Shown here: piece after piece, positions 15,986 to 25,717 of the stretch
Numbering within the stretch: position 1 is the first letter of the stretch
Layout: each line of letters begins with the position of its first letter
DNA from: Kineosporiaceae bacterium SCSIO 59966
Lineage (GTDB): Bacteria; Actinomycetota; Actinomycetes; Actinomycetales; SCSIO-59966
DNA: 64,000 nucleotides
Direction: 5' to 3'
NCBI GenBank assembly: GCA_020881835.1
Contig: CP052876.1
Span: 2,046,001 to 2,110,000 of the forward strand
Made by a program: the position numbers and the translations under genes
Notes under the pieces: generated by a model
What the model was told of the DNA's origin: nothing
Databases searched by the model: none
What the model saw: the letters and a program-made list of their open reading frames with translations, nothing else

Positions 15986-17278
15986 TCAGGAGTCGCCTCC
16001 CGCCCCGGCGGCGACCTCCGCGAAATCGGTGCCGAGGACGACGATGACGTCCGCGGTGGTCGGCGCCTCCCGGCCCACCGCGAGCACGTCCTGCGGCAGC
16101 CCGAGGGCCTCGACCACCCCGAGACCGGCCTCCCGCAGCCGAGGCGTGTCCTGCGGGACGAGGACCGCGGACGTCCGCCGGCCCAGCACGGCGGCGTTAC
16201 CGCCGCCCACGAACCGGAAGCCGGCCTCCACGAGCCGCTCCCTCGCCAGGTCCTCCAGCCCCGGGGTCCCGGCGCCGTTCTGGACAAGCACCCGCACCGT
16301 CTCCCCCGTCCCGGACCGGCGAGCGCCCGCGAACCGGGCGGCCAGCACCTCGGCGGCCTCGGCGTCCGCCAGGCCGTAGAGCACCTCGTCGCCGCCGGTG
16401 GCGATCTCCCGCACCGGCAGCACGGACGCGCCGTACCCGCCGTCCCGCTCCAGGTGTTCGGCGACCCGGACGAGGAGGCCGGCGACGGCCCGGGTGTCGC
16501 CGCCCACTGGCCGGCTGAGGGGTCCCACAGCGGCGAGCACCTCCTCGACCTGCCCGACGTCGTCCGGCAGACCGGCGACGAGCGCGGTCAGCACCTCCTC
16601 CTGGCGGGCGAGCCGAGCCGCCTCGGCCTCGGCCGCTGCGAGGTGGGTGGCGTAGGCGGCCGCCTGTCGGCCGTCGAGACGCTGGCGCGGCCCAGCGGCC
16701 AGGGACACCTCCGCGGTGCGCACGTCGGCGTCGACGTCGACGACGACACCGCCGACGGCGTCGACGAGAGCCGCGAGCCCGGCCGCGTCGAGGACCCAGC
16801 CGAGGTCCACCCGGACGTCGAGAGCGTCGGCGACGGCGTCCGCGGGCGCGTCGTCGGAGACCGACAGCGCCTCGGCCAGAGCGGCCCGCCCGCCTCCGGC
16901 GACGTCGACGAGCAGCCGGCTCGGCACGAGCAGGGCGGCGGTCTCCTCCTCCCCCACCGACAGCAGGGTGGCTCCGGTGACCCGACCGCGGTCGGCGAGG
17001 GTGGCGAGCAGCGTGTCGGTCGGGCCCGCGGCGCCGGCGTCGTCGGTGCCGCCGGGAGCAGGGTCTCGGCCCAGCAGCACGACCGCCGCGACGAGGGCGC
17101 CCACGAGGAGGAGGACGACGACCGCGACCCACGCGCCGCGGCGCCGGGCACCCCGTCGCGCGCGTCGGGGCAGGACCTGCGTCGGGGGACGAGGCAGCGG
17201 CGGACCGGGGGCGACCGGGCCGGTGCCCCTGGCCCGGCGCTCCCGCCGGGAGGACGGTGCCGGCTCCTCGCCGCTCAC
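15986..17278 (-). CDS. LCP-like protein with C-terminal LytR_C domain (degenerate)
   Basis: 430 aa. A basic cytoplasmic N-terminus, one membrane span at about residues 49-70, an extracytoplasmic LytR-CpsA-Psr-like region (90-300) and a C-terminal LytR_C domain ([19 protein letters not shown] onward). LCP enzymes attach glycopolymers to peptidoglycan and need several conserved Asp and Arg residues. Here the region aligned with SIPRD reads VPSRLL, and the usual RxR...D segment is replaced by an Ala/Glu-rich stretch before LARQEEV. So it may be non-catalytic. GTG start overlapping the nadD stop by 4 bases. Position in the nadD-rsfS operon is typical of actinobacteria. Confidence 0.75.
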   Translation of the reverse strand: MSGEEPAPSSRRERRARGTGPVAPGPPLPRPPTQVLPRRARRGARRRGAWVAVVVLLLVGALVAAVVLLGRDPAPGGTDDAGAAGPTDTLLATLADRGRVTGATLLSVGEEETAALLVPSRLLVDVAGGGRAALAEALSVSDDAPADAVADALDVRVDLGWVLDAAGLAALVDAVGGVVVDVDADVRTAEVSLAAGPRQRLDGRQAAAYATHLAAAEAEAARLARQEEVLTALVAGLPDDVGQVEEVLAAVGPLSRPVGGDTRAVAGLLVRVAEHLERDGGYGASVLPVREIATGGDEVLYGLADAEAAEVLAARFAGARRSGTGETVRVLVQNGAGTPGLEDLARERLVEAGFRFVGGGNAAVLGRRTSAVLVPQDTPRLREAGLGVVEALGLPQDVLAVGREAPTTADVIVVLGTDFAEVAAGAGGDS

Positions 17279-17859
17279 CGGTCGTCCCGGTACAGGTGGT
17301 ACTTGGCGATGTACTGCACGACACCGTCCGGCACGAGGTACCAGACCGGTTCACCGGCAGCGACGCGGGCGCGGCAGTCGGTGGAGGAGATCGCCATCGC
17401 CGGCACCTCGAGCAGGCTCACGCCGTCCTCGGGCAGGCCGGTGCCCGACAGGACGTGCCCTGGCCGGGTGACGCCGACGAAGTGCGCCAGCGACCACAGC
17501 TCCTCGACGTCCTTCCAGGACAGGATCTGGGCCAGCGCGTCGGCGCCGGTGATGAAGAACAGCTCGGCGTCGGGCCGCTCGGCGTGCAGGTCTCGCAGGG
17601 TGTGGATGGTGTACGTCGGACCGGGACGGTCGATGTCGACCCGGCTCACGGTGAACCGCGGGTTCGACGCGGTCGCGATCACCGTCATGAGGTAGCGGTG
17701 CTCGGCCGGCGACACCTCCCGGGCGTCCTTCTGCCACGGCCGGCCGGTTGGCACGAAGACGACCTCGTCGAGGTCGAACTCGCTGGCCACCTCGCTGGCC
17801 GCGACCAGGTGGCCGTGGTGGATCGGGTCGAACGTGCCGCCCATCACCCCGAGGCGCAC
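17275..17859 (-). CDS. nadD: Nicotinate-nucleotide adenylyltransferase
   Basis: 194 aa. Catalyses ATP + nicotinate mononucleotide to deamido-NAD, a required step of NAD synthesis. The nucleotidyltransferase motif is [12 protein letters not shown] at residues 7-18 (HxGH), the TGADAL loop is near residue 104, and the ISSTDCR motif is near 157. GTG start, weak GGGGAG upstream. It is translationally coupled to the LCP-like gene. Confidence 0.97.
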   Translation of the reverse strand: MRLGVMGGTFDPIHHGHLVAASEVASEFDLDEVVFVPTGRPWQKDAREVSPAEHRYLMTVIATASNPRFTVSRVDIDRPGPTYTIHTLRDLHAERPDAELFFITGADALAQILSWKDVEELWSLAHFVGVTRPGHVLSGTGLPEDGVSLLEVPAMAISSTDCRARVAAGEPVWYLVPDGVVQYIAKYHLYRDDR

Positions 17860-17883
17860 CGCGCGCTCCCCGGCGACCGCGGC

Positions 17884-18039
17884 TCAGCGCCGGTCGCGGG
17901 AGCCGACGCTGCGGAACGCGAAGGTCAGCGCGAGCAGCAGGAGCAGCAGCACGAAGGCGCTGATGCCGTACACCTCGGGAGGGAACGGAATCTCGAAGTG
18001 CGTCTCGGTCTCGGCCGCCGTGCTCGCCAGGAACCCCAT
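17884..18039 (-). CDS. Small single-span membrane protein
   Basis: 51 aa: MGFLASTAAETETHFEIPFP, then one hydrophobic helix (about residues 26-42) and a basic tail RSVGSRDRR. The ATG at 18039 is preceded by GGAGAG at good distance. Similar short proteins beginning MGFLA are found next to nadD in other actinobacteria. Function unknown; the acidic outside face and basic inside end suggest N-out topology. It precedes nadD by 24 bases on the same strand. Confidence 0.75.
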   Translation of the reverse strand: MGFLASTAAETETHFEIPFPPEVYGISAFVLLLLLLALTFAFRSVGSRDRR

Positions 18040-18181
18040 CGCTGCTCTCTCCTGCGTCGTCCAGGTCGCGGACCGGCGTGGTCCGCGGCACATCCTGTCA
18101 GACTCGGCCACCCGTCGTGCCGTGGGCGCCGTCTGTGCGTGAGCGGGACTGGGCACGCCGAGGGGCCGGGCGGGCGCAGCC

Positions 18182-18625
18182 GTGAACCCACGCGGCATGA
18201 TCCCCGTTGTGCGCTACGTGAACCGACCCTGCGCCCCCAGCCGCCGTGCCGTCGTCCTGGCGGGTGCGGCGGGAGTGGCCTCGCTGACCACCGCATGCTC
18301 CGGCGACGACGAACCGACGACGAACGTCGCGGCCGGGGACGTGGTCGCGCAGGTCTCGGACGTCCCTGTCGGCGGTGCCGTCTCGGCCACCGGTCCGAGC
18401 GGCCCCCTGCTGATCGCGCAGCCCACCGAGGGGCAGGTCGTCGCGTTCAGTGCCGTCTGCACGCACCAGGGCTGCACGGTCGCGCCCGGGGACGGCGATC
18501 TGCGCTGCCCGTGTCACGGCTCGGTGTTCGACCTGGCGACGGGCACCAACGTCTCCGGTCCGGCGCCGGCACCGCTCGCGGCAGCGCAGGTCGAGGTGGT
18601 CGACGGGCAGATCCGCGCGCTCTGA
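18182..18625 (+). CDS. Rieske [2Fe-2S] domain lipoprotein, probably Tat-exported
   Basis: 147 aa. The cluster-binding motifs CTHQGC and CPCHGS (two Cys and two His) are both intact, near residues 98 and 117. The N-terminus has a twin-arginine pair (SRRAVVLAG) and a hydrophobic stretch ending in LTTAC, a lipobox-like site, so it should be exported folded and anchored outside the membrane. It is a stand-alone Rieske protein, not a cytochrome bc subunit; no cytochrome b gene is present. The start is uncertain: GTG 18182, ATG 18197 or a later GTG. A 22-bp dispersed repeat begins 12 bases after the stop. Confidence 0.85.
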   Translation: MNPRGMIPVVRYVNRPCAPSRRAVVLAGAAGVASLTTACSGDDEPTTNVAAGDVVAQVSDVPVGGAVSATGPSGPLLIAQPTEGQVVAFSAVCTHQGCTVAPGDGDLRCPCHGSVFDLATGTNVSGPAPAPLAAAQVEVVDGQIRAL

Positions 18626-18636
18626 CACCCCCGTTC

Positions 18637-18658
18637 GTGATCATGCAATCCCGCCACC
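18637..18658 (+). repeat. 22-bp dispersed repeat, copy 1
   Basis: Starts GTGATCATGC and ends CCCGCCACC. It lies 12 bases after the Rieske stop in the sense direction and marks the left side of the IS110 element. Confidence 0.9.
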
Positions 18659-20386
18659 CTGGGCTGCCGTCGCACCCTTCGTAGTAATGGCGTTCTGGGA
18701 GGGGGTTCGCATAGAACGTCCTCCTGTGTACACGTCTCGGGCTTGGTGTCCCAACGCGATGAACAGGAGGACGTCCATGGGTAATGGTACGGGTTTGACT
18801 CGGGGTGATCGGCGGCGTAACGAGCGGCGGGCCCGGCTGCGTGCGGCGGTGCCGGCGTCGGCTGCGGTGGTGGGGGTTGATCTGGGGGAGGACACCCAGA
18901 TGGTGGTGGTCACTGACCGGGACTGCCGGGTGCTGGCCCGGCGGGTGTTCAAGGGCAAGGCGTGGGAGCTGGGGCCGGTCCTGGACTGGGCGGTGCAGCA
19001 GGCTGCGCGGGCCGGGTTCACGGCGGTGACGTTGGCGTGTGAGCCGACCGGGTCACGGTGGATGGCGGTGCAGGACGCCGCCTTCGAGCGGGACCTGCTG
19101 GTGGTGTGTGTGCAGCCGCTGGCCGCGGCCCGGGCCCGGGAGGAGGAGGACTACACCCGGGACAAGTCCGACTACAAGGATGCGGTGCTGATCGCCCGGT
19201 TGGCCGGTGAGCTGCGCTGCTACGTCCCCGAACGTGTGGAGGAGCAGTGGGCGGTGCTGCGGCACCTCGGTCGCCGTCGTGGTGAGCTGATCACCCGGTC
19301 GACCCGGGCGGTGCTGCAGCTGCGTGACCTGCTCGCGGTGGGCTGGCCCACGGTCCTGACGGCGGCGAGCAAGCCGTTCGAGTCGATGACCTGGCAGGCG
19401 TCGGTGGCGGTGGTGCTGGACCGCTGCAACGGTGACCCGGCCCGGCTGCGGCGGATGGGCCTGGCCCGGTTCACCGACGCGGTGCGCCGTGAGCTGCCTC
19501 GTTGGGGTGGGCGCAAGATCCGCCGCCGGATCGTCGAGGGCGTGTTCGCCGCCCTCAACGACACCACCGGCGCGGTGGCCCGCCAGCGCGCCGGGGCGCT
19601 CAAACGCGCCGCCTGGGCGGTGGATGACCTGCGCGCCGCCCGCGCCCAGCAGCAGACCGTCGAGCAGGAGATGCTCACCGCCGTGGACGCCCTGGGCCTG
19701 AGTGACCCGCTGGCCTCGATCCCCGGGCTGTCCCTGCCGGCTGCCGCGCAGATCCTCGCCGAGGCCGGTGACCCGACCCGCTTCGACAGCGCACGGTCCC
19801 TGGTCAAGCACGCCGGGCTGAACCCGGTGGAGAACACCTCGGCCACCTTCCGCGGCCGCACCCGCACCTCCAAACGCGGCCGCCCCGGGCTGCGGCTGGC
19901 CGCCTGGCGTGCCACCTGGACGGTGATCCGGCACAACCCGGTCCTGGCCGCCCGCCACGCCCACCTGACCAGCCGCCAGCACAACCGGCTCACCCGCGCA
20001 CAGGCCCACGTGGCCTGCGCCACGACCCTGCTGCGCTGGATCTACGCCGTCACCACCACCGGGCAGCGCTGGGACCCCCGGATCGCCGCCGGCCCCACCA
20101 CCGAGGCCCCCATGGCCGCCTGACCAGCACACCCGCCGACCCCGGCGGGGCGAGCTCGCACCTTCGTAGAGGGGAAACCCTTCCACCTCGATGATCACCA
20201 TGAGCAGCCCCGCCAGGCCGCCAGGGAACCTCACAAGCTCGCTTGAACGCTGTTGGGACCCCAAGCCCACTTGCCAGCTACGTAGAGACGAGGAACCCGA
20301 CCCCGGCCACCCCCCCGGCGGGGACCCCACACACCACCAACAAGATCAACACGACCCAAGACCTTGACGTGAAACCTCTTACGCTG
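18659..20386 (+). mobile_element. IS110-family insertion sequence (ends approximate)
   Basis: Contains one DEDD transposase gene. Exact ends are not visible because IS110 elements lack terminal inverted repeats. I give the interval between the two flanking 22-bp repeats as an outer limit. The non-coding part is about 118 bases on the left and 263 bases on the right; one of these should hold the structured bridge RNA known for this family. A shared sequence TCGCACC(C)TTCGTAG occurs on both sides of the gene (about 18671 and 20155) and may be related to element ends. Confidence 0.6.
18777..20123 (+). CDS. IS110-family transposase
   Basis: 448 aa. An N-terminal RuvC-like DEDD domain is visible (VGVDLGEDTQ near residue 31, DYTRDKSDYKDAVLIARLAG further on), with a central basic coil. 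The C-terminal Transposase_20 domain reads SIPGLSLPAAAQILAEAGDP and TSKRGRPGLRLAAWRATW. These recombinases act with a bridge RNA that specifies donor and target. I chose the ATG at 18777 because CAGGAGG ends 6 bases before it; an ATG at 18759 lies too close. The frame is intact, so the element could be active. It interrupts the otherwise leftward proA-nadD block and is rightward. Confidence 0.95.
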   Translation: MGNGTGLTRGDRRRNERRARLRAAVPASAAVVGVDLGEDTQMVVVTDRDCRVLARRVFKGKAWELGPVLDWAVQQAARAGFTAVTLACEPTGSRWMAVQDAAFERDLLVVCVQPLAAARAREEEDYTRDKSDYKDAVLIARLAGELRCYVPERVEEQWAVLRHLGRRRGELITRSTRAVLQLRDLLAVGWPTVLTAASKPFESMTWQASVAVVLDRCNGDPARLRRMGLARFTDAVRRELPRWGGRKIRRRIVEGVFAALNDTTGAVARQRAGALKRAAWAVDDLRAARAQQQTVEQEMLTAVDALGLSDPLASIPGLSLPAAAQILAEAGDPTRFDSARSLVKHAGLNPVENTSATFRGRTRTSKRGRPGLRLAAWRATWTVIRHNPVLAARHAHLTSRQHNRLTRAQAHVACATTLLRWIYAVTTTGQRWDPRIAAGPTTEAPMAA

Positions 20387-20408
20387 GTGATCATGCAATC
20401 CCGCCACC
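20387..20408 (+). repeat. 22-bp dispersed repeat, copy 2
   Basis: Identical to copy 1 and in the same orientation, 263 bases beyond the transposase stop. With copy 1 it brackets the insertion sequence as a direct repeat. Confidence 0.9.
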
Positions 20409-20546
20409 TTGCCCATGCCACTGTCCGGGTCGTGCGGGGCGGCGGGTCTGCACGAACACCTCATGACCCGCTGGCGGGGCCACCTCGGACATCACGATGG
20501 GCCTCAGCGGCCGTGGCAACCCACGTCGAGTCGGCGGGGTTCACCA

Positions 20547-20605
20547 CAGAATGCTGCAATCAGCGCAGCTTTGCCGGCGTGTCGTGCCGACAACCCAGCA
20601 TCCTG
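20547..20605 (-). repeat. 59-bp palindromic repeat, copy C
   Basis: Ends CAGAATGCTG and CAGCATCCTG. Reverse-complemented it aligns well with copy B at 36278-36336, including the central GACACGCCGGCAAAGC block. The stem is imperfect. It lies in the 581-base gap between the transposase and proA, which otherwise contains only 22-bp repeats and no gene. Confidence 0.8.
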
Positions 20606-20628
20606 GGCGGGCGCTGGGGCCCACTGGG

Positions 20629-20687
20629 TGGCGGGATTGCATGATCACGAAACGGTCGAGCGGGGTGGCGGGATTGCATGATCACGG
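20629..20687 (-). repeat. 22-bp dispersed repeats, copies 3 and 4
   Basis: Two copies (20629-20650 and 20666-20687) 37 bases apart, read leftward. They begin 17 bases downstream of the proA stop and run in the sense direction of proA. Confidence 0.9.
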
Positions 20688-20704
20688 GAGGGGGTGGTGG
20701 TGGT

Positions 20705-21982
20705 TCAGGGGCGCACGTGGCCGTCGCCGTGCACGAGCCAGCGGGTCGTGGTCAGCTCGGCCAGCCCCATCGGCCCGCGGGCGTGCAGCTTCTGGGTCGA
20801 GATCCCGATCTCGGCGCCGAGCCCGAGCTGGCCGCCGTCGGTGAACCGGGTGGAGGCGTTCACCATGATCGCCGCGGAGTCGAGCTCGGTGGTGAACCGC
20901 TCGGCGGAACGCAGGTCGCTCGTCACGATGGCCTCGGTGTGCCCGCTCGACCAGCGCTGGATGTGCGCCAGGGCCGCGTCGAGGTCGTCGACCACGCCGA
21001 CCGCGAGCTCCAGGGCCAGGTACTCGGTCGCCCAGTCCTCGTCGGTCACCGGCTCGACCTCGACTCCGTCGGGCGCCAGGGCGGCCACCCGGTCGTCGCC
21101 GTGCAGCCGTACCCCTGCGGCAGCGAGCTCGGCGAGCAGTCGGGGCAGCACCGCCTCGGCGGCGTCGGCGTGCACCAGGACGGTCTCGGCGGCGTTGCAG
21201 ACGCTCGGCCGGTGGGTCTTCGAGTTCACCGCGATGGCGACCGCCTGGTCGGGGTCGGCGCCGGCGTCGACGTAGACGTGGCAGTTGCCGACGCCGGTCT
21301 CGATGACCGGGACCGTGGCCTCCTCGACGACGCTGCGGATCAGCCCGGCCCCACCGCGGGGGACGAGCACGTCGACCAGCCCGCGGGCGCGCATCAGGTG
21401 GCGGACCCCCTCCCGCCCGTGCTCGTCGATGCTCTGCACCACGTCGGCGGGCAGCCCGGCCCCCGCGAACGCCTCCCGGAGCACCTCGACGAGCACCGTG
21501 TTCGTCTCCAGCGCCGCGGACCCGCCGCGCAGGACGGCCGCGTTGCCGGACTTCACCGCGAGCACGGCCGCGTCGACGGTGACGTTGGGCCGGGCCTCGT
21601 AGACCATCCCGACGACGCCCATCGGCACCCGGATCTGTCGCAGCCGCAGGCCGTTGGGCAGGGTGCGGCCGCGGACCACCTCGCCGACCGGGTCGGGCAG
21701 AGCCGCGACCTCCCGGACGGCGTCCGCGATCGCCGCGACCCGGCCCCCGTCCAGGCGGAGCCGGTCGAGCAGCCCCGCGGCGAGGCCGTCGGTCTGGCCC
21801 CGTTCGAGGTCGAGGGCGTTCGCGGCGACCACCCGGTCGGTCGCCGCGACGAGGGCGTCCGCGGCGGCGTACAGGGCCGCGTCCTTCGCGGCGCGGGTGG
21901 CGGTAGCCAGCGCACGGGACGCCTCCCGGGCCCGGCCACAGACGGCCAGGACGGCGTCCTGGGTGGTGCTCGGCGTCGACAT
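20705..21982 (-). CDS. proA: Gamma-glutamyl phosphate reductase
   Basis: 425 aa. Reduces gamma-glutamyl phosphate with NADPH to glutamate semialdehyde in proline synthesis. The catalytic cysteine lies in [17 protein letters not shown], and the typical [17 protein letters not shown] and [19 protein letters not shown] are present. The ATG is preceded at 6 bases by TACCCT (21989-21994), so the mRNA is probably leaderless. proB lies just upstream on the same strand, separated by a small gene and a divergent methyltransferase gene. Confidence 0.97.
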   Translation of the reverse strand: MSTPSTTQDAVLAVCGRAREASRALATATRAAKDAALYAAADALVAATDRVVAANALDLERGQTDGLAAGLLDRLRLDGGRVAAIADAVREVAALPDPVGEVVRGRTLPNGLRLRQIRVPMGVVGMVYEARPNVTVDAAVLAVKSGNAAVLRGGSAALETNTVLVEVLREAFAGAGLPADVVQSIDEHGREGVRHLMRARGLVDVLVPRGGAGLIRSVVEEATVPVIETGVGNCHVYVDAGADPDQAVAIAVNSKTHRPSVCNAAETVLVHADAAEAVLPRLLAELAAAGVRLHGDDRVAALAPDGVEVEPVTDEDWATEYLALELAVGVVDDLDAALAHIQRWSSGHTEAIVTSDLRSAERFTTELDSAAIMVNASTRFTDGGQLGLGAEIGISTQKLHARGPMGLAELTTTRWLVHGDGHVRP

Positions 21983-21988
21983 GGGTCC

Positions 21989-21994
21989 AGGGTA
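21989..21994 (-). promoter_or_regulatory. -10 element for leaderless proA
   Basis: TACCCT read leftward, 6 bases before the proA ATG. No ribosome site exists in the gap, and the divergent GTG at 22000 leaves only 17 bases between the genes. Confidence 0.4.
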
Positions 21995-21999
21995 GGGCG

Positions 22000-22602
22000 G
22001 TGACCTGGCACCGCCCGGGGCGACGGTCGGTCGCGGCGGCCGAGCGCCGCCTCGACGACGCGTTCGCAGCCCTGCCCCGGGCGCAGTTCCTCCCCGAGGA
22101 CCAGCGCCCGTACGCCGCGCAGGACCGGCCGCTGCCGATCGGCGAGGGTCAGACGAGCTCCCAGCCGAGCACGGTCCGGGCGATGCTGGCGCTGCTCGAC
22201 GTCCAGGCCGGTCAACGGGTGCTCGACGTCGGCGCCGGCTCCGGCTGGACGACCGCGCTGCTCGCCCGGCTCGTCGGGCCGACCGGGCGCGTCGTCGGGG
22301 TCGAGCTCGAACCGCGGCTCGCCGAGTGGGGGGCGCAGAACCTGGCCCGGGCCGGTATGCCGTGGGCGTCCCTGGAACCGGCCACGGAGGGGGTGCTCGG
22401 CCGGCCCGACCTCGCGCCGTTCGACCGGATCCTGGTGTCGGCCATGGCCTCTCGGCTCCCGGAGGAGCTCGTCGAGCAGGTCGCCCGGCCGGGCCGGATG
22501 GTGGTACCGGTCGCCGGGACGATGCTGCTCGTCGTCCGGGACGACGTCGGGGAGGTGACCGTGCACCGGCACGGGGCGTACTCGTTCGTGCCGCTGCGCT
22601 GA
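22000..22602 (+). CDS. Protein-L-isoaspartate O-methyltransferase-like protein
   Basis: 200 aa SAM-dependent methyltransferase. Motif I is [20 protein letters not shown], and the PCMT-specific pre-motif [16 protein letters not shown] precedes it. The family repairs isoaspartyl residues in aged proteins. The C-terminus is a little shorter than that of E. coli Pcm. GTG start 17 bases from the proA start and divergent from it; AGGG lies just upstream. It is a lone rightward gene in a leftward block. Family call firm; substrate inferred. Confidence 0.85.
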   Translation: MTWHRPGRRSVAAAERRLDDAFAALPRAQFLPEDQRPYAAQDRPLPIGEGQTSSQPSTVRAMLALLDVQAGQRVLDVGAGSGWTTALLARLVGPTGRVVGVELEPRLAEWGAQNLARAGMPWASLEPATEGVLGRPDLAPFDRILVSAMASRLPEELVEQVARPGRMVVPVAGTMLLVVRDDVGEVTVHRHGAYSFVPLR

Positions 22603-22618
22603 CTGCGCTGACCTGCTG

Positions 22619-22963
22619 TCACAGCGGCCGGACGTCGCCGAGCACCAGGGCCGGCGCGACGAGTCCGCGGGCGCCGCGCTCGCGGACCGTGCCGCGGTCG
22701 AGCACCTCGAGACCGACGACCGTCCACGGCGGCAGCCCCGCGCTGTCGCGGTGGTCCGCCCACAGCCGCAGGGCCATGGCTGCGGCGTCGTCGACGTCCT
22801 CGGCCTCGTCCCAGTACCGCAGCTCGGCCCGGTCGTCCCCGTAGCGGGCGGACTCCAGGAACGGCCTCTCGCGGACGAGCTGCTCCAGGCCCAGCCGGAC
22901 CTGCTCACGGTCGGCAGGCTCACCGGCGAGGGTCACGGTGACGTGCCACAGCGGCGGGTCCAC
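22619..22963 (-). CDS. Conserved hypothetical protein between proB and proA
   Basis: 114 aa, mixed alpha/beta, no signal peptide or membrane span. It begins MDPPLWHVTVTLAGEP and contains RYWDEAEDVDDAAAMALRLW and VVGLEVLDR. I do not recognise a catalytic motif; a single HVTV near the start is not enough for a 2H phosphoesterase. GTG start with GAGGAGG upstream and codon use like its neighbours, so it is a real gene. It lies 21 bases after proB and ends 16 bases from the convergent methyltransferase gene. Confidence 0.7.
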   Translation of the reverse strand: MDPPLWHVTVTLAGEPADREQVRLGLEQLVRERPFLESARYGDDRAELRYWDEAEDVDDAAAMALRLWADHRDSAGLPPWTVVGLEVLDRGTVRERGARGLVAPALVLGDVRPL

Positions 22964-22984
22964 CGCTACCTCCTCGCGTCCGGG

Positions 22985-24121
22985 TCAGGTCCTCAGCAGC
23001 ACCAGGTCGTCACGGTGCACGAGCTCCCGGTCGTACCCGGGCCCGAGCCGGTCGCCCAGCTCCCTGGTGGAGCGGCCGATCAGGCTCGGTACCTCCTGTG
23101 AGGAGTAGTTGACCAGCCCCCGGCCGTGCACGTGGCCGGTTCGGTCGCACAGGTCGACCGGATCGCCGGCCTCGAACTGTCCGTGCACCTCCAGCACACC
23201 GGCAGGCAGCAGCGAGGCCCGGCGGTGGACCACGGCGGCGACCGCGCCGTCGTCCAGGACGAGCCGGCCCAGGGGGGTGGCGGCGTGCGCCAGCCACAGC
23301 AGCCGGGTCGACGTCCGCGGCGCGGTGGGCACGAACCACGTCCCGACGTCGGCGCCGGACAGCCCGTCGCGGGCCAGGTCGGCGGAGGTGAGCAGCGTCC
23401 CGATCCCGGACCCGGTGGCGATCCGCACCGCCTCCAGCTTGGTCACCATGCCGCCGGTGCCGACCCCTGCGGGGCCGGTGCGGCCGACGACGACCTCGGC
23501 CAAGTCCTGCTCGCCGTCCACCTGGGCGATCCGGCGGGCACCCGGGCGGTGCGGCGGTCCGTCGTACAGGGCGTCGACGTCGGAGAGCAGGACGAGCGCG
23601 TCGGCGTGCACGAGGTGGGCGACCAGGGCGGCCAGCCGGTCGTTGTCACCGAACCGGATCTCGTCGGTGGCGACGGTGTCGTTCTCGTTGACCACCGGGA
23701 CGACGCCGAGGCGCAGCAGCCGGTACAAGGTCCGCTGGGCGTTGCGGTAGTGGCTGCGCCGGACGACGTCGTCGGCGGTGAGCAGCACCTGACCCACCGT
23801 CACCCCGTGCTCGGCGAACGCGTCGGTGTACTGGGCGAGCAGCGCCCCCTGGCCGACGCTGGCCGCCGCCTGCTGGGTGGCCAGGTCCCGCGGACGGCGG
23901 ACCAGCCCGAGCGGGCCGAGGCCGGCCGCGATCGCACCGGAGGAGACGAGCACCACCTCGGTCCCGGCGGCGCGGCGGGCGGCGAGGACGTCGGTGAGGG
24001 CGTGCAGCCGCCCGGCGTCGATACGGCCCTGCGGCGTCGTCAGCGACGACGACCCGACCTTGACGACGACCCGCCCGGCGGTGGCGAGCTCGGCGCGGGT
24101 CCGCAGCACCGACGGCGTCAT
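22985..24121 (-). CDS. proB: Glutamate 5-kinase
   Basis: 378 aa. First step of proline synthesis (glutamate + ATP). The amino-acid kinase domain shows [48 protein letters not shown] and [11 protein letters not shown]. The C-terminal PUA domain (residues about 285-370) is present and is linked to proline feedback in other ProB enzymes. The ATG overlaps the obgE stop by 4 bases. Confidence 0.97.
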   Translation of the reverse strand: MTPSVLRTRAELATAGRVVVKVGSSSLTTPQGRIDAGRLHALTDVLAARRAAGTEVVLVSSGAIAAGLGPLGLVRRPRDLATQQAAASVGQGALLAQYTDAFAEHGVTVGQVLLTADDVVRRSHYRNAQRTLYRLLRLGVVPVVNENDTVATDEIRFGDNDRLAALVAHLVHADALVLLSDVDALYDGPPHRPGARRIAQVDGEQDLAEVVVGRTGPAGVGTGGMVTKLEAVRIATGSGIGTLLTSADLARDGLSGADVGTWFVPTAPRTSTRLLWLAHAATPLGRLVLDDGAVAAVVHRRASLLPAGVLEVHGQFEAGDPVDLCDRTGHVHGRGLVNYSSQEVPSLIGRSTRELGDRLGPGYDRELVHRDDLVLLRT

Positions 24122-25671
24122 CGGCCCGGGTCGCCCTCGGCGTCCGCCGTCCAGTCACCCTCGGCGTCCGCCGTCCAGTGACCGGCCTGGCGCTCCTCGT
24201 CGAGCTCGGCGCGCGCCGCCGAGCGTGCCTCCCGCCGCTGGGCGTAGGCCTCCCGCTTCTCGTCCCGGGTGGGTCGCCGGGAGTCCTCCAGGCGCAGGTC
24301 GCTGCCACGTGGACCGGCCAGCAGCTCGGCGCCGCCGACGAGGGTGGGCTCCCAGTCGAAGACCACTCCGTCCTGCCCGCCGATGACGACGGTGTCACCG
24401 GCGCGGGCGCCGGCCTCGAACAGGGCGTCCTCGACGCCGAGGCGGGCCAGCCGGTCGGCGAGGTAGCCGACCGCCTCGTCGTTGGCGAAGTCCGTCTGAC
24501 GGACCCAGCGCTCGGGCTTGACCCCACGCACCCGGTACACCGGTCCGTCAGCCGTCGTCTCCGGGGTGACGGTGAACCCGGGGTCGTCCACCGGCCGGGG
24601 CCGCAGGACGACCCGGCGGGCGGTGGGGGCCGGCGCGGCGCGGCGGGCGGCCTCGACGAGCCGGGCCATCGCGAACGACAGCTCCCGCAGGCCCTCGTGG
24701 CTGGCCGCGGACACCTCGTGCACCTCGTAGCCGCGCCGCTCCAGCTCGGGGCGGACCATGTCGGCGAGCTCGCGGGCCTCGGGGACGTCGACCTTGTTCA
24801 GCGCGACGAGCCGTGGCCGTTCGGTCAGCGGGACGGGGGTCTCGCCGTCACCGGAGTCCACCGGGTAGGCCCGCAGCTCGGCCTCGATCGCCTCGAGGTC
24901 GCTGACCGGGTCGCGGTTCGGCTCGAGGGTGGCGCAGTCCAGGACGTGGACGAGGGCGGCGCAGCGCTCGACGTGCCGCAGGAACTCCAGTCCCAGCCCC
25001 TTGCCCCGGCTGGCCCCGGGGATGAGGCCGGGCACGTCCGCGACGGTGAACCGGACGTCGCCGGCCTGGACGACGCCGAGGTTGGGCACCAGGGTGGTGA
25101 ACGGGTAGTCGGCGATCTTCGGCCGGGCGGCGCTGAGCGCGGCGACGAGGCTGGACTTGCCGGCGCTGGGGTAGCCGACCAGGGCCACGTCGGCGACGGT
25201 CTTGAGCTCGAGGACGACGTCCCCGGCGTCACCGGGTTCGCCGAGCAGGGCGAAACCGGGGGCCTTGCGGCGCGGGGAGGCCAGCGCGGCGTTGCCCAGG
25301 CCACCCCGGCCGCCAGCCGCCAGGACGAACCGGTCCCCCGGGGCGACCAGGTCGGCGAGCACCTCGCCGTCGGGACGCTTGACGACGGTGCCGGCCGGTA
25401 CCCGCAGGACGACGTCCTCGCCGTCGGCGCCGTGCCGCAGACCACCCTGCCCGGGACGGCCGTTGCCGGCGCGGCGGTGCGGGGAGTGGTGGTACTCCAG
25501 CAGGGTCGTGGTCGAGGGGTCGACCTCCAGGACGACGTCGCCGCCCTTGCCGCCGTTGCCGCCGTCCGGGCCGCCGAGGGGCTTGAACTTCTCCCGGTGC
25601 ACCGACGCGCAGCCGTGGCCGCCGTCCCCGGCGGCGACGTGCAGGACGACGCGGTCGACGAACTGTGCCAC
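24118..25671 (-). CDS. obgE: Obg GTPase, ribosome-associated
   Basis: About 517 aa. The N-terminal glycine-rich Obg domain contains [19 protein letters not shown], the G domain has GYPSAGKSS (P-loop), DVPG and NKVD, and a C-terminal OCT domain follows. The protein assists 50S assembly. I chose the GTG at 25671 ([12 protein letters not shown]), matching the family start and spaced 8 bases from AGGAGG. A GTG at 25680 lies inside that ribosome site. The C-terminus ends in a duplicated WTADAEGD peptide (a 27-base tandem repeat at about 24127-24180). Operon: rplU - rpmA - obgE - proB. Confidence 0.97.
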   Translation of the reverse strand: MAQFVDRVVLHVAAGDGGHGCASVHREKFKPLGGPDGGNGGKGGDVVLEVDPSTTTLLEYHHSPHRRAGNGRPGQGGLRHGADGEDVVLRVPAGTVVKRPDGEVLADLVAPGDRFVLAAGGRGGLGNAALASPRRKAPGFALLGEPGDAGDVVLELKTVADVALVGYPSAGKSSLVAALSAARPKIADYPFTTLVPNLGVVQAGDVRFTVADVPGLIPGASRGKGLGLEFLRHVERCAALVHVLDCATLEPNRDPVSDLEAIEAELRAYPVDSGDGETPVPLTERPRLVALNKVDVPEARELADMVRPELERRGYEVHEVSAASHEGLRELSFAMARLVEAARRAAPAPTARRVVLRPRPVDDPGFTVTPETTADGPVYRVRGVKPERWVRQTDFANDEAVGYLADRLARLGVEDALFEAGARAGDTVVIGGQDGVVFDWEPTLVGGAELLAGPRGSDLRLEDSRRPTRDEKREAYAQRREARSAARAELDEERQAGHWTADAEGDWTADAEGDPGR

Positions 25672-25717
25672 GCCGGTCACCTCCTCGATCGGCCCGGCCG
25701 GGGCCGGGTGGACGACG

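Noticed and set aside
20243-20681. Short proteins in the gap between the IS and proA
   Set aside because: They consist of translated repeat copies and lack start signals.
22619-22963. 2'-5' RNA ligase-like (2H) protein
   Set aside because: Only one HxT-like motif is visible; the second is missing.
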